Positions 61,140 through 64,000 of a DNA stretch of 64,000 bases are shown piece after piece. A model generated the notes under the pieces. It did not search any database. It was not told the DNA's origin and was given only the letters and a program-made list of their open reading frames with translations. The stretch is from Engraulis encrasicolus (lineage: Eukaryota > Chordata > Actinopteri > Clupeiformes > Engraulidae): contig NC_085866.1 of the NCBI RefSeq assembly GCF_034702125.1, positions 10,448,842 to 10,512,841 on the forward strand, given 5' to 3'. How positions within the stretch are numbered: the first letter of the stretch is position 1; each line of letters starts with the position of its first letter. The translations under genes were made by a program, and so were the position numbers.

Positions 61140-61430
61140 CCTCCTCACACTTAAAATCCTTTTTTGTTGTATTTTATTGTTTCATGGCAGGATTACGTTT
61201 CGACCTCAACAGTCTTTATCAGATTTCAGGAATCTGATGAAGACTCTTGAGGTCGAAATGTAATCCTGGAATCTGATGAAGACTGTTGAGGTCGAAACGT
61301 AATCCTGCCATGAAACAATAAAAAACAACAAAAAGGATTTTAAGTGTGCGGACTTCTCACTTTCAAAACTATAGTTGACCTTCGTTCTGCACCTTTTCCT
61401 GGGATGTGCACAATCCTCTCCTTCAACTGT
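61140..61430 (+). mobile_element. Hairpin repeat family, copy 2, with internal duplication
   Basis: Same family as 55736-55985. The right arm holds an extra tandem copy of about 38 bp: aatctgatgaagact occurs twice, at 61229 and 61269, each followed by cttgaggtcgaaa or gttgaggtcgaaa. Confidence 0.75.
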
Positions 61431-61620
61431 TGATGATTTTGGCCTGGCCCTTCCCTCAACGTAGTGGTATCAATCCTCAAGACGCTACAGTTTGACATCT
61501 CAGTCAGATTTAAATATAAATTTTGGCTGTTATGGTCGAAATAGCTCGTAATAATAGATTACTGAAAATTGTCTCTCTCAATGCCTGGCGGACTGGTCTT
61601 GGCTGAAAATGCCCTGTCTG

Positions 61621-61803
61621 GGGGGCGCTGTGGCGCAGCGCGCTAAGCCCCCCACATTTGGGCTTGCATGCCCACCTTCGGTTCGAGTCCCGCCGGGGTC
61701 ATTTCCCGATCCTCCCCTGTCTCTCTGCCCCATTCGCTTCCTGTCACCATCTTCGACTGTCATAAAAGGCATAAAAGCCCATAAAAATATATTTTTTTTA
61801 AAA
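61621..61803 (+). mobile_element. tRNA-derived SINE
   Basis: The head ggcgctgtggcgcagcgcgc (A box) and B box ttcggttcgagtcccgcc are correctly spaced. The body has cgatcctcccctgtctctct and the 3' end is A/T-rich. The B box is close to consensus, suggesting a relatively young copy. Confidence 0.85.
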
Positions 61804-62435
61804 AAAGAAAATGCCCAGTCTGATTTTTTGTCTCAGACCAGTCCTGGCCCAGACCAATGAGAGATCCATCTCAGACTGCCGCAGAGAGCTGGAAACTCTT
61901 CGTCCATTAAGAGAAGAGGGGCCATTTTTCAGCCTCCGGTTGCTTAGCGTCTTGGCAGGGCCTGGGAAGGGTGGTACATGCAAATGGTGCCAATGGATGG
62001 GGGCGTGGGCGGGTGCCAGTGGTGGGGCAGGCTTCTGGTGGTTGTGCTGGTGGGTTACTGGAAATTTGCTGGTTGCACTGTCTGCCAGGCTTGTCTGACG
62101 AGACAGACCATAACATGAAAAGTGTAGTCTGACACTGCACCATTGACAAACCAGTGGATGGCATTCAGATCGGTTCAAGCTGCTTAACTGCATGTAACAC
62201 ATAGACACACATAGACGCAGTATTATGATTGAAGGATGGATTTTGCGCCCTTTTGAATGTTACCCTATGGTGCGGATGTTACTAGATCAACTTGCCAGGC
62301 AAAATTTCATTTTCTGACGTTTGGCGGGTTTGTCTGGTTTACTCGGATACTGGCAGCCTTGATGGGCTAGGCACTGTGTCAATGATGGGGCCTTCACTGG
62401 TACTGGTGTTGTGGCACTAGCTGGTACCAGGCACT
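61804..62435. other. Intergenic, no gene recognised
   Basis: Open frames of up to 136 codons overlap each other on both strands and resemble no family. Confidence 0.4.
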
Positions 62436-62821
62436 CACTATAAAAATGAAAAGTTCCTCAAAAAGTATGGTAGAATTAAGGGAATTTTTCTTCCTGAGAC
62501 GGAACCATTGTGAGTTGATATATTGGGCAGAGTCTTTTTAGAAAACCATTGTCTGGTTCCTCAAAAAGCCTTCAGTTTACCATTGAAAGTTCATCCAGAG
62601 GAACCTATAGGTGACAAATTGATTCTTACAAGAACGTACCTCCGTTTTTTTTAAGAACCTTTTTTGCCATTGTGGAGAGGTTCTTCTTCAGGGAGAATTG
62701 GGGTTCTTATCAGAACGTTGAGGCTCTTCAAGGAACTTGTAGGGATCCTTAGAGAACTTTTGGGGTTCCCTTACGATCCAGCTGAAGCTCCTTTGAGGAA
62801 CATCACATTTTTTTCACAGTG
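62436..62821. mobile_element. Possible non-autonomous CACTA-like element
   Basis: Begins cactataaaaatg and ends catttttttcacagtg, an imperfect inverted pair starting with CACT. The interior repeats gaacctt/aaggttc-like words. No TSD was found, so the assignment is tentative. Confidence 0.4.
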
Positions 62822-62860
62822 CAGTTGTGGCAATGGCACCATGCAGGCACTGGGCTCCAC

Positions 62861-63066
62861 CAGGCTTGTACGAAATTCCGAATTGGATGAATTTGAATTC
62901 AAAGTAATGCCATAATACGAACACTAGGTGGTGGTGTTCTATGTACTCTCAATGGGTGGTGTAGCTTAAATTCTAAGAAAATCAAGGTAATGACAGCACC
63001 TAGTGTTCGTATTATGGCATTACTTTGAATTCAAATTCATCCAATTCGGAATTTCGTACAAGCCTG
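62861..63066. mobile_element. 206-bp hairpin element with 22-bp direct flanks
   Basis: The arms of about 69 bp starting caggcttgtacgaaattccg are inverted complements, essentially perfect through acgaacactaggt. A non-palindromic loop of about 70 bp separates them. Identical 22-bp direct repeats lie outside, at 62839-62860 and 63067-63088 (beginning ccatgcaggcactggg). Confidence 0.85.
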
Positions 63067-63197
63067 CCATGCAGGCACTGGGCTCCACTTCCCACCTCCA
63101 TCGTGGTCACCTCCTCTGCTCATCGTCAGGCCTTGAGGGACTCACTTCCACACCGCCTGCCAGGTCTCTTTAGTGGGGCACTTCTGTATAGCAGACA

Positions 63198-63345
63198 GGG
63201 CCGCTGACAGCTTTAGCTGGGCCCGGTACAAATATCTGAAAGGGTCCTGAACCCAATCAATACAATGTATTGAGGATCCAATTATGGGCCCTCTCTCTCC
63301 ATGGGCCGGGACAAGTGACCCCTTTGCCCCCCCCCCCCCAGCTTT
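63198..63345 (+). repeat. Dispersed repeat, partner of 28190-28325
   Basis: Shares agggccgctgacagctt and ctgaaagggtcc blocks with the copy in transglutaminase intron 1. It ends in a poly-C run. Confidence 0.55.
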
Positions 63346-64000
63346 CCTGATAGCAGAGCATTCTGAATGACACCCCCTGACTAAACAACATTGCTCATTC
63401 TCATCTGGGTGGCTTTGACCTGACCTCAATAAGGAAGACTTTTGTGCCTTTGACTGAGGCACCTCTTCGGTGACTTCCAGAGAAAGAGAGCTATATCCAA
63501 TTACCGGTTCCCTCATTATTTTCGCCCTCTCAAGGAATGACTTACAGTGTGGCCTGTTCTGTTAACCTCAGATCCCCTCTCGGTGGACCATGGATGGGGG
63601 TCAGGAAGACCTGGTGCACATACCGTAACTATGCTGAGCTTCCTCAGGCAACTACAAGTGGTAATTCAAGAATGCCGTTTGGACCGGAGGACGGTCTCAC
63701 TCCAGAGGCACCCCCCCCTCCCACCACACACACACACACACACACCATCACACTCCCTTCTTTCACCGCCACCCTTTCAAGTGGAAATGTTTGCAGGTGT
63801 CCTAGCAACTCTACGGTCAGTTCCCCTTAAGGCCACTGGAGGGCAGAGTGCTCACATGCTCGCAGATCCCCTCACAGCTGGTGTCTGTCTGGAGATACAG
63901 AAAAACTCAGACACAGCAGATATTCCTTTATCCCTCTCCGTTTCTGTGTCTTTCTCTCCCTCTGTTTCTCTGCCTTCTGTTTCGCTGCTCGCCTCCAGCT
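63346..64000. other. Intergenic, no gene recognised
   Basis: Contains a short CA run near 63726-63745 and pyrimidine-rich sequence at the end. A splice-acceptor-like ctccctctgtttctctgcc tract near the window edge could precede an exon beyond it, but this cannot be judged. Confidence 0.3.

Overview
The window is nuclear DNA of a ray-finned (teleost) fish. Three multi-exon vertebrate genes with canonical GT/AG introns lie in a background of teleost-type transposons: BEL/Pao and Gmr1-like gypsy retroelements, Tc1 derivatives, hAT miniature elements, tRNA-headed SINEs with L2-like tails, and long CA/GA microsatellites. No prokaryotic features, CRISPR arrays or viral operons are present.

Layout. 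From 1 to 27 kb there is no host gene, only layered mobile DNA. A decayed minus-strand BEL/Pao element (about 0.25-7 kb) comes first. It is followed by several small DNA transposons with readable target-site duplications (TSDs), and then by a nest. In the nest, a minus-strand Ty3/gypsy element (13631-21779) has 5-bp TSDs and nearly identical LTRs, and sits inside an older palindromic DNA repeat with THAP-like coding starts on both arms. The gypsy element itself carries a Tc1-derived element and a 201-bp hairpin. Its pol gene has integrase before reverse transcriptase, the order known for the Gmr1 group.

From 27 to 37.3 kb, on the plus strand, a complete transglutaminase gene (tgm2-like) can be assembled from 13 exons into 678 codons with an intact catalytic Cys-His-Asp triad. 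At 39.0-40.7 kb lies tmem115 (2 coding exons, 362 aa, Golgi membrane protein). At 46.7-55.4 kb lies a rhoa-type small GTPase (4 coding exons, 193 aa, CAAX end). All three are on the plus strand and have no obvious joint pathway beyond being neighbours. Their introns hold many transposons.

From 55.4 to 64 kb no conserved protein gene was recognised. One stretch (57.10-57.34 kb, minus strand) looks like a promoter with a TATA box and two MEF2-type sites ahead of a 43-codon ORF. The rest is repeats, hairpins and microsatellites.

The observations most worth a second look are: two independent Tc1 relics, each rearranged as an inverted duplication of the transposase 3' half; a 206-bp hairpin element flanked by an unusually long 22-bp direct repeat; a 134-bp near-perfect palindrome; the Gmr1-type pol order in a young but broken gypsy copy; and the MEF2/TATA small-ORF locus. 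All exon boundaries and repeat ends were read by eye; no alignment or database search was run.
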